Positions 17,811 to 26,658 of a stretch of 64,000 nt of DNA are shown piece after piece. The DNA comes from Alphaproteobacteria bacterium (lineage in GTDB: Bacteria > Pseudomonadota > Alphaproteobacteria > Acetobacterales > Acetobacteraceae). Position 1 is the first letter of the stretch. Every line of letters begins with the position of its first letter. The stretch is taken from contig JAPLOI010000022.1 of the NCBI GenBank assembly GCA_026400815.1, forward strand, positions 50,609 to 114,608, in the 5' to 3' direction. The notes under the pieces are model-generated. The model searched no databases and had not been told where the DNA came from. It saw only the letters and a list, made by a program, of their open reading frames with translations. Made by a program: the position numbers and the translations under genes.

Positions 17811-18914
17811 ATGCGCTTTGCCCAACTCCTGGTTGCCGCCGCCACCACGCTTGCGGTCTCGATCTCCGCTGCCGTCGCCGCGCCGCCCACCTACACCCTC
17901 ACCGATATCGGCCAGCTGGGCGGAAACTATACCCAATCCTACGGCATCAACGCTTCCGGCTGGATCACCGGCGTCAGCTATACCGCCAGCAACCGGCCCC
18001 GCGCCTTCCTGTTCGACGGCGTCTCGATGACCAACCTGGGCACGCTGGGCGGTACGTCCAGCACCGGCTGGGCGATCAACAATGCGGGCACGATCTCCGG
18101 TACCTCTGCCCCCAATGGTCTGTACGACCGGGGATTCCGCTACAGCTCCGGCGTGATGACCGACATCGGCTCCTTCTCCGGCACCTACAGCGAAGGCAAC
18201 GCGATCAACGCCTCCGGCACCATCGCCGGATGGTCGAGCGCCGCTGGCGGCGCGGTGCCGGTGACGTGGAGCGGCGGTACGATGACCTCGCTTGGCTCGC
18301 TCGGCGGCAGCAACGGCTACGCTTGGGGCATCAACGATGCCGGCCAGGCCACCGGCAATTCCTACATCAACGGCTCTTCCCATCGTGCCTTCCGCTACAC
18401 CAACGGCGTGATGACCAGCCTCGGCACCCTCGGCGGCAACAACAGCGAGGGGCGGGACATCAACAACAACGGCGTCGTCACCGGCTGGTCGCAGGATGGC
18501 AGCTTCAACACCCGCGCCTTCATCGCCACCGGCAACACCATGGTGACCATCGGCACGCTCGGCCAGGCCAGCCGCGGCCTGGCCATCAACGACCAGGGCT
18601 GGGTCGTCGGCAAGAGCCAGAACCTGAGCTTCCAGGACCGCGCCTTCGTCTACGACGGCACCGCGATGTTCGACCTCAACACCCTCATCGCCACCTCAGA
18701 CCCGCTCTACGGCCAGGTCACCCTCGCCTGGGCCACCGGCATCACCGAATCCGGACAGATCATCGCCAATAGCGGCACCCGCGCCTTCCTGCTCACGCCG
18801 GTCGGCGCCACCACGGACACGCCGGAGCCGGCAACCCTTGCGCTGCTCGCCACCGGGCTGCTCGGCCTCGCCGCCGCGCGCCGTCGCTCGGCCGGCACCG
18901 GCCAGCCGGCCTGA
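17811..18914 (+). CDS. HAF-repeat extracellular protein with PEP-CTERM sorting signal
   Basis: A 367-residue exported protein. It has an N-terminal signal peptide (cleavage near AVAA), then about six imperfect repeats of roughly 45 residues built on G(T/S)LGG..S.(A/G).(A/G)IN..G.(I/V).G, the pattern of the HAF extracellular repeat family. A C-terminal PEP-CTERM signal follows: TPEPATLALLATGLLGLAAARRR split as PEP, helix and basic cluster. PEP-CTERM proteins are processed by an exosortase, but none is encoded in this window. ATG 17811 is preceded by GAGG at eight bases. It probably functions in the extracellular matrix or on the cell surface. Confidence 0.9.
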   Translation: MRFAQLLVAAATTLAVSISAAVAAPPTYTLTDIGQLGGNYTQSYGINASGWITGVSYTASNRPRAFLFDGVSMTNLGTLGGTSSTGWAINNAGTISGTSAPNGLYDRGFRYSSGVMTDIGSFSGTYSEGNAINASGTIAGWSSAAGGAVPVTWSGGTMTSLGSLGGSNGYAWGINDAGQATGNSYINGSSHRAFRYTNGVMTSLGTLGGNNSEGRDINNNGVVTGWSQDGSFNTRAFIATGNTMVTIGTLGQASRGLAINDQGWVVGKSQNLSFQDRAFVYDGTAMFDLNTLIATSDPLYGQVTLAWATGITESGQIIANSGTRAFLLTPVGATTDTPEPATLALLATGLLGLAAARRRSAGTGQPA

Positions 18915-19052
18915 CCGGCAGGGCGGGCCCCCCGGCCCGCCCCACCGCCGTGCCGGCCGGATCGACGTTGATCCGGCAACAACCCGAACCCACCAGGAAC
19001 CCACCCCCGCATGCGGCGTTGCCAAGGCCAACGGCAACCGATGGAGCCCGCC

Positions 19053-19538
19053 ATGCGCCTGGAAGATCTGTTTCTCGAAACCCTCAAGGACATCTTCTTC
19101 GCCGAGCGCCAGATCCTGAAGGCGCTGCCCAGGCTCGCCAAGGCCGCGTCCGACCCCAAGCTGCGCGAAGCCTTCATGCATCACCGCGAGGAGACGGAGC
19201 AGCAGGTGGACCGCCTGCGCCAGGTCTTCGAGATCCTCGGCAAGCGCGCCCAGGGCAAGACCTGCGAGGCCATCAACGGCCTGGTGGAGGAAAGCGAGGA
19301 GTTGCTGGAAATGGCGCCCCACCCCTCCCCGGTGCGCGATGCCGGCCTGATTGCCACGGCCCAGGCCGTGGAGCACTACGAGATGGCGCGCTACGGCGCC
19401 CTGGTCGCCTGGGCCCGCGCACTTGGCAACGAGCAGATCGCCCAACTCCTCCAGGAAAACCTGGCAGAAGAGAAGCAGGCCGATACGCTGCTCAACCAGA
19501 TGGCCGTCACCGTCACCCGCACCGCATTGGCGGCCTGA
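19053..19538 (+). CDS. DUF892 ferritin-like protein (YciE/YciF type)
   Basis: A 161-residue four-helix-bundle protein beginning MRLEDLFLETLKDIFFAE, characteristic of the DUF892 family. Carboxylate/histidine ligands typical of ferritin-like dimetal sites are visible (FFAERQ, HHREETEQQ, VEHYEMARY, NLAEEKQAD). Relatives are induced by general stress. ATG 19053 has GGAG at about six bases; ATG 19041 lies in the same frame. No partner catalase or stress regulator is adjacent. Confidence 0.9.
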   Translation: MRLEDLFLETLKDIFFAERQILKALPRLAKAASDPKLREAFMHHREETEQQVDRLRQVFEILGKRAQGKTCEAINGLVEESEELLEMAPHPSPVRDAGLIATAQAVEHYEMARYGALVAWARALGNEQIAQLLQENLAEEKQADTLLNQMAVTVTRTALAA

Positions 19539-19693
19539 CGGCCAGCCCCCCACTCCCCTTGGGGGAGGCGTTCGCAGCCGCCTCCGCCCGCCGCGCGCGA
19601 AATCACGCAGGCGTGACAAGGGGGCGGGCATCGTCATGCTCTAGTCTGCAGTGGATTCCGGCGGCATCCTGTCCCCCGCCAAGGTCCGTATTC

Positions 19694-19831
19694 ATGACCC
19701 TGTCGCAAGCAATCACACCTGCTGCGACCGACGCCGGCGCCCCGCTCCTTCCCAGGCGGCTGCCACCCGTACATGCCACCCTCACGCACTGCCCGCCAGC
19801 CGGCGCCGGCATGACCAGGCATGGTCCATGA
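19694..19831 (+). CDS. Possible 45-residue leader ORF overlapping a kinase start
   Basis: A small frame (MTLSQAITPAATDAG...) starting at ATG 19694 with AAGG about nine bases upstream. It ends with TGA overlapping the ATG of the hybrid kinase (ATGA at 19828-19831). The overlap suggests translational coupling. No family recognised; it could be chance in this GC-rich sequence. Confidence 0.3.
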   Translation: MTLSQAITPAATDAGAPLLPRRLPPVHATLTHCPPAGAGMTRHGP

Positions 19832-21528
19832 GCCGGGGCGCTGGCATGCCGGTCTGCGCCACGCCCTTGGCCGTTCCCGCCGCCATGGCGCGCCCGCGCC
19901 CCCCGCCGGCAGAGCCGCCCAACGCTGCGCCCCTCCCCCCGGAGGCACCCGATCCCCCCTTCCGCCACCTCATCGAGCAGATGCAGGAAGGGGTCGTCAC
20001 CCTCTCGCCCGAAGGCGTGCTGTCCTACGCCAACCGCCGCGTGGCGGAACTGCTGGGCCTGCCGCCCGGCCAGGTGCTCGGCCAGGACCTCGCCGCCTTC
20101 ATCGCCCCCAGCGACGGCCCTGCCTGGCGCCGCCTGCTCGCCAAGGCCACCCGCACCGGCTGCCGCGGCGAACTCACCCTGCTGCGCACCGATGGCGTGG
20201 AAGTGCCCGTCTTCGCCTCCCTCAACCCGCTGGCCGACGCCGGCGGCCGCACGCTGCTCTGCGGCGTGCTCACCGACCTCACCCAGCACAAGCTGCGCCT
20301 GCACGCCGCGGATGAGGCCAATCTTCGCCTGCGCCAGCTGATCGCCGAGCGCGAGCATGCGGAGGATGCGCTGCGCCACGCCCAGAAGATGCAGGCCATC
20401 GGCGAGCTTACCGGCGGCATCGCACACGACTTCAACAACATGCTCCAGGGGTTCGCCAGCGGGATCGAGCTGATGCGCCGTCGCCTGGCGCAGAACCGGC
20501 CCGAGGACGCGCTGCGCTACATCGATGCCGTGCTGCGCGGCATCGACCGCGCCGCCAGCCTCACCCAGCGCCTGCTCGCCTTCTCCCGCCGCCAGACCCT
20601 GCTGCCCCAGCCCGTCGATCCCCATGCCCTGCTGCAGGACATGGCGGGCCCGCTCCGCCAGACGGTGGGGCCCGACATCGCCCTGGCGCTGCGCCCCGAG
20701 CCCGGCTGCGCGCCCATGCTGTGCGACCGCGGCCAGCTCGAAAGCGCCATGGTCAACCTCGCCCTCAACGCGCGCGACGCCATGCTGCCGCGCGGCGGCG
20801 GCACCCTCACCGTCACCATTGAGACCATCAGCCTGGCCAAGGCCCAGCTCGTCGGTTTCGCCGCGGCCCGCCCCGGCCGCTTCGTCTGCATCACCATGGC
20901 CGATACCGGCACGGGCATGTCGGAGGATGTGCTGGCCCGCGCCTTCGATCCGTTCTTCACCACCAGGCCGGCGGGCAGCGGCACCGGGCTGGGCCTGTCC
21001 CAGGTCTGGGGCTTCGTGGCCCAATCCGGGGGCGTGCTGCGCGCCGTCAGCGCCCCGGGCCAGGGCGCGATCTTCCACCTCTATTTGCCGTGCGCGCCTG
21101 GCGGCCCCGCCCCCATCCCCGCCTCGACCCTCCCGGCCACCCCGCCTTACCCGCACATCCCCCGCGCCTTGCTGGTGGATGACGAACCCCAGGTCCGCGA
21201 TGCCCTGGCCGAAGCGCTGGGCGACCTCGGCTGGCACGTGCAGCAGGCTGCCACCGGGGCAGAGGCGCTGGAGAAGCTGCGCGCTGGCCCCGCGCCGGAT
21301 ATCCTGGTGGCCGATATCGGCCTGCCCGGCGGCATGAACGGCCGCCAACTGGCCGAAGCCGCCCGCGCCCTTTACCCCGCTTTGCCCATCCTGCTCATCA
21401 CCGGCTACGCCGGCACCGCCCTCGGCCCCGGCCGGCCGCTGCCCGAAGGCGCGCAATTGCTGCACAAGCCCTTCACGCTGGGGGTGTTGGCAGGGCGTGT
21501 GCAGGCGCTGGTGCCCACCAAGGGCTGA
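19828..21528 (+). CDS. Cytosolic PAS hybrid histidine kinase
   Basis: A kinase of about 566 residues with no transmembrane segment. A low-complexity Pro/Ala N-terminus leads to a PAS domain (LIEQMQEGVVTLSPEGVLSYANRR), a dimerisation helix with GELTGGIAHDFNN (phospho-His200), HATPase_c with NLALNARDAM, DTGTGM and GTGLGLSQVWG, and a C-terminal receiver with Asp496 (ILVADIGLPGGMNG). Family members of this type often act as cytosolic sensors with an attached receiver as phosphate sink. The start is uncertain: ATG 19828, 19846 and 19885 are all possible. No dedicated response regulator is adjacent. Confidence 0.88.
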   Translation: MSRGAGMPVCATPLAVPAAMARPRPPPAEPPNAAPLPPEAPDPPFRHLIEQMQEGVVTLSPEGVLSYANRRVAELLGLPPGQVLGQDLAAFIAPSDGPAWRRLLAKATRTGCRGELTLLRTDGVEVPVFASLNPLADAGGRTLLCGVLTDLTQHKLRLHAADEANLRLRQLIAEREHAEDALRHAQKMQAIGELTGGIAHDFNNMLQGFASGIELMRRRLAQNRPEDALRYIDAVLRGIDRAASLTQRLLAFSRRQTLLPQPVDPHALLQDMAGPLRQTVGPDIALALRPEPGCAPMLCDRGQLESAMVNLALNARDAMLPRGGGTLTVTIETISLAKAQLVGFAAARPGRFVCITMADTGTGMSEDVLARAFDPFFTTRPAGSGTGLGLSQVWGFVAQSGGVLRAVSAPGQGAIFHLYLPCAPGGPAPIPASTLPATPPYPHIPRALLVDDEPQVRDALAEALGDLGWHVQQAATGAEALEKLRAGPAPDILVADIGLPGGMNGRQLAEAARALYPALPILLITGYAGTALGPGRPLPEGAQLLHKPFTLGVLAGRVQALVPTKG

Positions 21529-21796
21529 AACGCCCGCCACAACAACCCGGCCAGCCTGGTTGCCCCAACCCACTCCCAGAGGGCATGGCATTCGTCGAAA
21601 CGGTCACGCCGGCTTATGATACCAATTAGTTAAAATAATAATTAAACAAATATATTGTTCATCATATTTTTGAAATAAAACGATTGAATTGCAATACTGA
21701 ATATGTGATCCAGCGCCCGAAAGCGCACCAGCGCTACGTTTGCTTCGCTCCATGGTCCCGGCCTCATGAGCGAAAAGTGAGTGAAGGGCTCGTCGA
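21529..21796. other. AT-rich intergenic region
   Basis: A 268-base gap whose central part (about 21615-21715) is conspicuously AT-rich in an otherwise GC-rich sequence, including TTAGTTAAAATAATAATTAA-like stretches and a TGATACCAA word near 21617. No coding frame is convincing. It probably carries the promoter of the following Hint-domain gene. Confidence 0.5.
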
Positions 21797-22660
21797 ATGT
21801 CGACATTTTCGTCGTCTGGTTATTACGAGGGTTTAATTAGTGGTGGTGTATTCACGCCATCTTCAGTCTTTCTTAATTTAGTCTACACATATAGTGATGG
21901 AAATGGGGGTGATAACAATTTTAGTATAGGAGAGAGCATAAGCGGATATTCAGAAACATTTGTTGGCTACACTTCTGATGGTGAAATAATCACCACAGAC
22001 GGGGGGACTTACTATTTGGCCGTGCCGACCGGTGGAAACGCCTCCCGGTCCAGCAGCGACCAGGTCTCCTATACCGCCGGCGCCTTCGCCACCTGCTTCC
22101 TGCGCGGCACTCTCATCCTCACGGCACGCGGCGAAGTGCCGGTGGAAAAGCTTCGCGCCGGCGACCTCGTGGCCACGAAGTTCGGCGGCCTGCGCCCCAT
22201 CCGCTGGATCGGCACCCAGCGCTTCCACCCCCGCTTCGCCGGCCCGACGAACACCCCCATCCGCTTCGCCCCCGGCAGCCTCGGCCAGGGCATCCCCAGC
22301 ACCGCGCTCTTCGTCTCCCCCGGCCACGCCATGCTCGTCGGCGAAGTCCTCGCCCATGCCGGCGCCCTGGTGAACGGCACCACCATCACCCAGCCCGCCT
22401 TCCAGGGCGACAGCATCGACTACTTCCACCTCGATCTCGGCCCGCATGATTGCGTCCTGGCCAACAGCGCCTGGGCCGAGAGCTATTTCGAAGACCAGAA
22501 CCGCAACAGCTTCCACAACGCCGCCGACTTCCACGCCCGCTTCCCCGGCCACGAGCCGGTCCGCCAGGCAACCTGCCTGCCGATCGTCACCGCAGACCAT
22601 CCGGGGATCGACGGGCTGCGCTGGATGTTGACCCCGGCCGCGGCGCGCCCGGCCGCCTGA
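21797..22660 (+). CDS. Hint-domain protein with AT-rich N-terminal region
   Basis: A 287-residue protein. Residues 1-75 are Gly/Ser/Tyr-rich and encoded by AT-rich DNA, unlike everything around them. From about residue 99 it is a Hint (hedgehog/intein-type) domain: Cys100 in CFLRGTLILT, VPVEKLRAGDLVAT, the HAMLV block and a C-terminal lobe. Short single-Hint proteins of this sort are common in Acetobacteraceae, but their target is unknown. The C-terminal His-Asn expected for full intein-type splicing is not evident, so self-cleavage at Cys100 is only a possibility. AAGGG lies nine bases before the ATG. It is convergent with the next gene, with three bases between. Confidence 0.85.
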   Translation: MSTFSSSGYYEGLISGGVFTPSSVFLNLVYTYSDGNGGDNNFSIGESISGYSETFVGYTSDGEIITTDGGTYYLAVPTGGNASRSSSDQVSYTAGAFATCFLRGTLILTARGEVPVEKLRAGDLVATKFGGLRPIRWIGTQRFHPRFAGPTNTPIRFAPGSLGQGIPSTALFVSPGHAMLVGEVLAHAGALVNGTTITQPAFQGDSIDYFHLDLGPHDCVLANSAWAESYFEDQNRNSFHNAADFHARFPGHEPVRQATCLPIVTADHPGIDGLRWMLTPAAARPAA

Positions 22661-22663
22661 GCC

Positions 22664-23278
22664 TCAGCCGCAGCCCCCGAACGCCTTCTCCGCCGGCTTC
22701 CAGCACTGGCTGGCGGCCGGCAGGGCGGTACGCTCCGGCTTGCCGTCCTGCTGGCGCGTGCCGGTCACCTCGATGCGCGCGCCATCGGGGGCAAAGCGCC
22801 AGCTGAACCGCTCCTCATAGCCATAGCCGCGCTGCGCGCTGTCCTTCTTCAAGGACACCTGCTCCCACAGCACCTTCGCCGCGCCATCCACCAGCGCCAC
22901 CAGCCGCACCATATCCTCGCGATACCCGGTGCCCGTGCCCGTGGTTGCCTCCACCAGCACGGTGGCGCCCACCCCGGGCACTGCCGGTCCGGCCTTCATG
23001 GACCGCAGGTAGCCGGATTCCACCGATCTCAGCGCCGCACCCGTGCAGTCCAGCGCCGTCAGCCGCCCGTTCATCGGCCCGAACCAGCTTGCCGCCACCC
23101 ACTGCACCCGTGCCGCCCCCTGGCCCTGCACCAGCGTCTGCGCCTTCAGCTCCGGATAGACATAGCCCGGCCCGCCCGGCAGCAGGCTGCGCACCGGCGG
23201 CGCGGAGCAGGGCTTCTCCTGCGCCAGCGCGGGGGAGGTCGCGGCCAGCAGGCCGAGGAGAGCAACGACGGTCTTCAC
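22664..23278 (-). CDS. Exported hypothetical protein
   Basis: About 204 residues with a typical signal peptide (MKTVVALLGLLAATSPALA) and a mature domain that is not recognised. Three cysteines (near CSAPP, DCTGAA, QCWKP) could form disulfides in the periplasm. GTG 23278 is chosen; TTG 23287 is an alternative but has its purine-rich box too close. The GTG overlaps the TGA of a short upstream frame (GTGA), hinting at coupling. Confidence 0.65.
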   Translation of the reverse strand: MKTVVALLGLLAATSPALAQEKPCSAPPVRSLLPGGPGYVYPELKAQTLVQGQGAARVQWVAASWFGPMNGRLTALDCTGAALRSVESGYLRSMKAGPAVPGVGATVLVEATTGTGTGYREDMVRLVALVDGAAKVLWEQVSLKKDSAQRGYGYEERFSWRFAPDGARIEVTGTRQQDGKPERTALPAASQCWKPAEKAFGGCG

Positions 23279-23433
23279 GTGCAGCAACAGCTCCCGGCCT
23301 GCGATTCCGCATAGCGGTCATGGTGCCGCACCCAGGCCATCGGTTGCGACCCGCTTTCGTTGCGCCCCAGCGGCGCAATGTCCAGCAGCATGTCGTTGGA
23401 GGCGATCGCGTCTGCCCCGTGCGCCGCGCTCAC
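23275..23433 (-). CDS. Possible 52-residue small protein coupled to the exported protein
   Basis: A short frame from GTG 23433 reading MSAAHGADAIASNDMLLDIA..., ending AGSCCCT. Its TGA overlaps the GTG start of the exported protein by four bases. It fills a gap of about 200 bases between the MFS gene and the exported protein and its composition is protein-like, but the ribosome-binding site is weak. No family recognised. Confidence 0.35.
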   Translation of the reverse strand: MSAAHGADAIASNDMLLDIAPLGRNESGSQPMAWVRHHDRYAESQAGSCCCT

Positions 23434-23477
23434 CGCATCGCGCGCCCGCCATGCCTCGCAGCCCGCCCTGGCCCCGG

Positions 23478-24662
23478 TCAGGCGGTGCGCAGCACCGGGG
23501 CTGCGGGCGCACGGAAGGTGGTGGCGATCAGCAGCGCCCCCAGCCCGATCGCGGCCGAGGCGGCGTACATCCACAGATAGTCGCCGCCGATCCCGCGCAG
23601 CCAGCCGCCGATCACTGGCCCGGTCGCCATGCCGAAGGTCGCCGCCATGCTCACCGCGCCGAAGGCCGTGCCCATCACCGCCGGGCCGAACCAGTTGCGC
23701 ACCAGCACGGCATAGAGCGGCATCACCGCGCCGTAGGACAGGCCGAACACCATGCCCAACAGCAGGAACTGCGTCGGCGCGCTGATGGTCACATAGGCGG
23801 CAATCGCGCTGGCCTGCAGCAGCAGCGCCATCAGGATGGTCGGTTTTTCGCCCAGCCGATCCGCCACCATGCCGCCGCCGATCCGCCCGGCCACGCCCGC
23901 CAGCCCCTGCGCGCCCAGCAGCGTGGCCGCCGTCATCGGCGCGATGCCGCAATCCACCGCGTAGCTCACCATGTGGAAGATCGGCCCGGAATGCGCCGCA
24001 CAGCAGCAGAAATAGGTGAAGGCCACGGCGAGCAGCGCCGGCGAGCGCAGCGCTTCACCCGCCGTCATCCCACCCCCGCCCGGCCCTGAAGCGGCCACCA
24101 CCGGCGGCGCGCGCAGCAGCAGCGCCATCGGCAGCACCACCGCCCACACCATCAGCCCCAGCACGGTGAAGGCCATGCGCCAGCCATAGGCCGCGATCAG
24201 CCAGGTCGCCAGCGGCGCCGTCACCAGCGTGCCCATCCCCATGCCCGCCGTCACCAGCGCCACGGCCAGCCCGCGATTGCGCTCGAACCAGCGCGAGGCA
24301 GAGGCGGTCAGCGGCGCCATGTAGGCCCCCGCCCCGATCCCGCCGAGCACGCCGAACGCCAATTGCAGTTCCAGCACCGACCCGGCCTTCCCGGCCAGCA
24401 CCAGGCCCAGCCCCTGGATCGCACCACCGGCCAGCACCACCCGGCGCGCGCCCCAACGGTCAGACAGCGCGCCCCAGCCGAACCCGGCCACCCCCATGGC
24501 CAGGAAGGCGAACATCGACGCGGTTGCCACCTGCGTGCGCGTCCAGCCCTCGGCCGCTTCCAGCGGTGGCAGGAACACGCCCAGCGCCAGCACGCCGCCC
24601 ATCCCCAGGCAGGTGATGGCGATCCCCGCGGCCACCACGACCCAGCCGTACGACCTGTCCAT
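23478..24662 (-). CDS. MFS transporter (oxalate/formate antiporter-like)
   Basis: A 394-residue protein with twelve hydrophobic helices and the MFS loop 2-3 motif GWGALSDRWGARRVVLAG, then a weaker copy GRIGGGMVADRLGEKP in the second half. Overall layout matches the monocarboxylate/oxalate:formate antiporter-like branch. ATG 24662 has AGGGGGA at about seven bases. The upstream neighbour on the same strand is a benzoylformate-decarboxylase-like enzyme, so uptake of an aromatic or alpha-keto acid substrate is a reasonable guess. A remnant of a TetR regulator lies between the two. Confidence 0.85.
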   Translation of the reverse strand: MDRSYGWVVVAAGIAITCLGMGGVLALGVFLPPLEAAEGWTRTQVATASMFAFLAMGVAGFGWGALSDRWGARRVVLAGGAIQGLGLVLAGKAGSVLELQLAFGVLGGIGAGAYMAPLTASASRWFERNRGLAVALVTAGMGMGTLVTAPLATWLIAAYGWRMAFTVLGLMVWAVVLPMALLLRAPPVVAASGPGGGGMTAGEALRSPALLAVAFTYFCCCAAHSGPIFHMVSYAVDCGIAPMTAATLLGAQGLAGVAGRIGGGMVADRLGEKPTILMALLLQASAIAAYVTISAPTQFLLLGMVFGLSYGAVMPLYAVLVRNWFGPAVMGTAFGAVSMAATFGMATGPVIGGWLRGIGGDYLWMYAASAAIGLGALLIATTFRAPAAPVLRTA

Positions 24663-24859
24663 CACCGTTCCCCCTGCAGAAGCATGGCCACGTAGCGGCG
24701 CAGATGGGCCACCTGGCCCCGCGCCGTCTCGATCGTTCCGGTGGCCCTGGCCATCACGAAGCCGCCCTGCAGCACCGTTTGCGGTGACAGTGCGAGGCTG
24801 GCCAGATCCCAGTCGGCGCCGGGCGGGCCGCCGCGATATCGGCTTCCAGCAGGGATCAC
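24662..24859 (-). pseudogene. C-terminal remnant of a TetR-family regulator
   Basis: Sixty-five codons (from GTG 24859) whose C-terminal part, ALSPQTVLQGGFVMARATG then VAHLRRYVAMLLQGER, has the pattern of the TetR/AcrR ligand-binding domain terminus (SQAVLQGAFVLAKA...HLRRYLELLF type). The DNA-binding N-terminal domain is absent. Its start overlaps the stop of the TPP enzyme by one base and its stop overlaps the MFS start (TGATG). I infer that a deletion fused the regulator's 3' end to the end of the TPP-enzyme gene. It may still be translated. The family call is by eye. Confidence 0.55.
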
Positions 24860-26550
24860 TACTGGAAGACGGACTCCGTCGCCGCATCGATCAGCAGCGG
24901 CCCATCGCCGGTCAGCCCCTTCTTCAGCGCGGCAATGAACGCCGGGATCGTCTCCACCCGCTCCGCCGCCACGCCCATGCTGCGGGCCAGGCCGGTGAAG
25001 TCGATGGCGGGTTCCGACAGCTCCATGCCCACGTAGCGGCCACGCTGGGCGGCGATGCCTTTTGTGGCCGAGAGGCGCTGCTTGAGGATGCGGTAGGAGC
25101 GGTTGTTGAGGATCACGAAGACCATCGGCAGCTTCTCATGCGCCGCCGTCCACAGTGCCTGGATGGAATACATCGCGCTGCCGTCGCCGATCACCGCCAC
25201 CACGCGGCGCTCGGGCAGGGCGAGCTGCACGCCCACCGCCCCGGGCAGCCCCCAGCCGATGCCGCCGCCGCGATTGCCGTACAGGCCGCCCGGCTGGGCG
25301 TTGCGCAGGAACTGGAACATCCCGGCGCCGGAGGAGATGCTCTCATCCACCAGCACCGCCTCGGCCGGCAACGTGTCGCCCAGCGCTTTCATCAGGGCCA
25401 GCGGCGCGATCGGCGAGCGGTCCATCAGCGCCTCGGCCTGCGCCGTCAGCTTGGCGAGGTCGGCGGCCACCGCGGCAGCCACCTCGCCACGCCGTGCCTG
25501 CGCCCGGGCAATGCCGTCCGCCCCCATCGCGGCGTTCATCGCGGCGGTGAGGGCCGGCAGGGTGGGCAGCGGGTCGCCGAACAGCGCGGCGTCGGTCGGG
25601 AAGTTCTTCGCCAGCTCCCACGGGTTGGTGTCCATGTGGATCACCTTGATCCCCTCCGGCAGCGGCTCGATCTCCGGCGGCAGGGAGAGGGTGAACATGT
25701 CCGCCCCCACCGACAGCAGCAGGTCGTGTGGGCTGAGCCCCCCTCCTTCTGAGAGCATAGTGTTGATCCACCGGCCCAGCCGGGTGATCGGGCCACGGAA
25801 CAGCGGATGGGCAGGCGGGAAGGGCAGGGTGGTGGGCTCGCCTTCCAGCCACACCGGCGCGCCGAGCGCTTCGGCCAGCGCCACCAGCTCGGCCGCCGCA
25901 CCGGATTGCGCCACGCAATCGCCGGCGATGATCACCGGGTTTTTCGCCGCCGCCAGCAGCTTGGCGGCCTTCGCGATCTCGGCGGCGTCGGCGGCGATGC
26001 GCGGGGCGACGCGGCTGGGGGTGCCGAGGCCGATCGTGGCCTCCGCGTTCATCACGTCCACCGGCAGGGAGACGAACACCGGCCCGGTCGGCGGGGCCAG
26101 CGCGGTCTTGGCGGCGCGGTGGATCAGGCGCGGCAGGTCCTGGGCGCGGCGGACTTCCACGGCGTATTTCACGAAGGGCTGCGCCATCGGCGGCAGCTCG
26201 GCATAGAGGTTCGGCTCGGTGATACCGAAGCCCTGGGCCTGCTGGCCGGCGGTGAGCAGCACGGGCGAGCCGGCCTTGTGGGCATCGAACAGCATGCCCA
26301 TCGCATTGCCGAGGCCCGGCGCGACATGGACATTGGCGACGCCCAGCGTGCCGGAGGCGCGCGCATAGCCGTCGGCCATCGCCATCACCAGCGATTCCTG
26401 CAGCGCCAGCACGTAGCGGATCTCATCCTCGCCCGCCAACGCATCCATCAGCGGCAACTCGGTGGTGCCGGGGTTGCCGAACATCACGCGCACCCCCTCC
26501 TGCTTCAGCAGTTCCAGGAACAGGCGGCGGCCGGCGGTGGGGGCAGTCAT
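24859..26550 (-). CDS. Thiamine-diphosphate enzyme, benzoylformate decarboxylase-like
   Basis: A 563-residue protein of the acetolactate-synthase/decarboxylase superfamily. Residues are ordered as expected: GNPGTTELPLMDAL at 25-38, the cofactor-activating Glu52 (LALQESLVMAMADGYAR), the central NAD/FAD-like fold domain, and the thiamine-binding GDGSAMYSIQALWTAA...NN motif in the C-terminal third. The N-terminal motif and the SISSG segment fit the benzoylformate decarboxylase (MdlC)-like branch more than catabolic acetolactate synthase, but the substrate is not certain. GGAG lies seven bases before the ATG. Next on this strand come the TetR remnant and an MFS transporter. Confidence 0.85.
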   Translation of the reverse strand: MTAPTAGRRLFLELLKQEGVRVMFGNPGTTELPLMDALAGEDEIRYVLALQESLVMAMADGYARASGTLGVANVHVAPGLGNAMGMLFDAHKAGSPVLLTAGQQAQGFGITEPNLYAELPPMAQPFVKYAVEVRRAQDLPRLIHRAAKTALAPPTGPVFVSLPVDVMNAEATIGLGTPSRVAPRIAADAAEIAKAAKLLAAAKNPVIIAGDCVAQSGAAAELVALAEALGAPVWLEGEPTTLPFPPAHPLFRGPITRLGRWINTMLSEGGGLSPHDLLLSVGADMFTLSLPPEIEPLPEGIKVIHMDTNPWELAKNFPTDAALFGDPLPTLPALTAAMNAAMGADGIARAQARRGEVAAAVAADLAKLTAQAEALMDRSPIAPLALMKALGDTLPAEAVLVDESISSGAGMFQFLRNAQPGGLYGNRGGGIGWGLPGAVGVQLALPERRVVAVIGDGSAMYSIQALWTAAHEKLPMVFVILNNRSYRILKQRLSATKGIAAQRGRYVGMELSEPAIDFTGLARSMGVAAERVETIPAFIAALKKGLTGDGPLLIDAATESVFQ

Positions 26551-26623
26551 GGGCGGCTCCAGGGCGTTTTCCCGGCAGCCTACGCAGCGGCGGGGAAAAG
26601 CCCAAGGCGCAAAGTCATATAGT

Positions 26624-26658
26624 TTTTTTGCTTCTTTTTGTTCACAAAAAGAAGAGTC
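26624..26658 (-). repeat. Solo copy of hairpin element A
   Basis: A perfect 10-bp stem (CTTCTTTTTG 26631-26640, CAAAAAGAAG 26645-26654) with loop TTCA, flanked by a T-run, ending directly at the TAG of the leftward isomerase gene. It is the A half of the composite element found at 31.7, 35.9, 56.0 and 63.8 kb. Probably a transcription end signal for the isomerase gene. Confidence 0.75.

Noticed and set aside
26624..26658. Classic rho-independent terminator
   Set aside because: The hairpin is perfect, but in the direction of the upstream gene it is followed by an A-run rather than a U-run, so it was recorded as a repeat element instead.
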